Positions 63,404 through 64,000 of a stretch of DNA of 64,000 nt are shown piece by piece. Made by a program: the position numbers and the translations under genes. Every line of letters starts with the position of its first letter. The first letter of the stretch is position 1. Source of the stretch: Coxiellaceae bacterium (GTDB lineage: Bacteria; Pseudomonadota; Gammaproteobacteria; Coxiellales; Coxiellaceae); the NCBI GenBank assembly GCA_029210045.1, contig JARGNX010000009.1, positions 1 through 64,000 on the forward strand, in the 5' to 3' direction. The notes beneath the pieces were generated by a model. The model had not been told where the DNA came from and ran no database searches. It saw only the letters and a program-made list of their open reading frames with translations.

Positions 63404-64000
63404 TTACTTCATGGGGCGCCTCTCTATAGGTGTGGTGATGCGATGTGCGTTATTTGACTGTTGTTGATGCAAGTCTTCCAGTTTTTGAATTATCGTCGGC
63501 AAATCACCCTCGACTTTAAATAAACAGCACCGCTTGAGTTTATCCAGTTGCTTTTTTGTAAAGTAAAAATCATTTCTATCGCTATGGCAAAACGTCATGC
63601 CGTTATGAGTAGCTGTTTGGCAGTGAGTAGCTGCATCCATTGCCAGTGATAAAGAATCTAATGCTTGTTTAAGGTGTAACTGACAAGTTTGATTGCATTC
63701 CTTATCAGGCTCACCATTCTTTTGGCTATTACTGTAATAATTAAATAATTCGTATTGGTATAGTGCCGTCAATAAACTACCAAGATAATAGTTTTGCTTG
63801 GTTATTTGAATGAACTGCCTTTCAAGCTCTAGTGGTTTTACAACAATGTCATTTGGATGTTGTCGGTTGCTAGCGATTGTATTGCATAGGCGCATAATCT
63901 GTCTTTTTTGTGGTGTAAAAGCATTAAGCTTTACGGCGGCCTCTAGATTAAGGTCTGCATAAGCTTTCAGTTGCGACTGTGTATGATTGCTTAGTCCGAT
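63404..64000 (-). CDS. Protein of unknown function (partial, 5' end beyond the window)
   Basis: The frame stays open from the ATG at 63895 back to the window edge (no stop in 63896-64000; upstream residues include NHTQSQLKAYADLNLEAAVK), so the gene probably begins outside. The visible ~198 residues are helical and polar with a Cys/His-rich middle (CNQTCQLHLKQAL, THCQTATHNGMTFCHSD) that might bind metal, and end in ERRPMK. No family is recognised. It is convergent with tadA. Confidence 0.55.
   Translation of the reverse strand: MGLSNHTQSQLKAYADLNLEAAVKLNAFTPQKRQIMRLCNTIASNRQHPNDIVVKPLELERQFIQITKQNYYLGSLLTALYQYELFNYYSNSQKNGEPDKECNQTCQLHLKQALDSLSLAMDAATHCQTATHNGMTFCHSDRNDFYFTKKQLDKLKRCCLFKVEGDLPTIIQKLEDLHQQQSNNAHRITTPIERRPMK

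Overview
This window is from a gammaproteobacterial chromosome of moderate-to-low GC. The housekeeping backbone keeps familiar gammaproteobacterial neighbourhoods: hemB with radA, glyA-nrdR-nusB, accA-tilS, lepA-lepB-rnc-era-recO, yhbY facing rlmE-ftsH, folP-glmM, guaB-guaA-tadA. Between these blocks lie accessory genes typical of host-adapted bacteria: phosphatases of the Legionella Wip type, a glycosyltransferase-like protein with ankyrin-like repeats, a PPR-like helical protein, basic proteins with nuclear-localisation-like N termini, and large proteins of no recognisable family. This points to an amoeba- or cell-associated lineage of the Legionellales (Legionella/Coxiella/Berkiella type). 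That placement is inference; there is no rRNA and no secretion-system gene in the window.

Layout. 0-5 kb: end of a secreted Glu-Pro repeat protein, an Mpo1-like protein, a lipoprotein, hemB, a decayed HEPN/MNT pair and radA. 5-12.3 kb: accessory island with two Wip-like phosphatases flanking a glycosyltransferase-like gene and a 946-aa gene. 12.3-20 kb: glyA-nrdR-nusB, a PPR-like gene, an RRM protein, an SDR enzyme, then overlapping trhO, GST and rRNA methyltransferase genes. 20-25.3 kb: basic coiled-coil proteins (two are tandem duplicates), a MaoC-like protein, a toxin-antitoxin module and a secreted protein. 25.3-33.7 kb: a ThDP enzyme, a His-rich membrane protein, accA-tilS and three membrane proteins. 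33.8-38.7 kb: lepA to recO. 38.7-43.7 kb: further accessory genes, including a seven-helix membrane protein behind a TPP riboswitch, and two genes placed between yhbY and rlmE. 43.7-56 kb: rlmE-ftsH, a transport and spermidine-synthase-like insertion, folP-glmM, an amino acid permease and a gamma-glutamyltransferase-like protein. 56-64 kb: oxyR, an unknown gene, a DUF924 protein, guaB-guaA, a membrane protein, tadA and the edge of another unknown gene.

The most interesting signal is regulatory. Four large accessory genes with no housekeeping role (starting at 6362, 10617 on the minus strand, 27247 and 41614) have the same promoter layout: two TTAAT-type 9-mers spaced like the PmrA box of Legionella and Coxiella effector genes, then exactly 7 bases, then a TATAAT or TATACT -10 box. 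Two more genes (14653, 24646) carry a half-degenerate version. This marks a candidate effector regulon and also fixes several start codons. Other notable items are the TPP riboswitch in front of an orphan membrane protein (candidate thiamine transporter), a toxin-antitoxin promoter predicted to give a leaderless toxin mRNA, and a run of nucleomodulin-like proteins.
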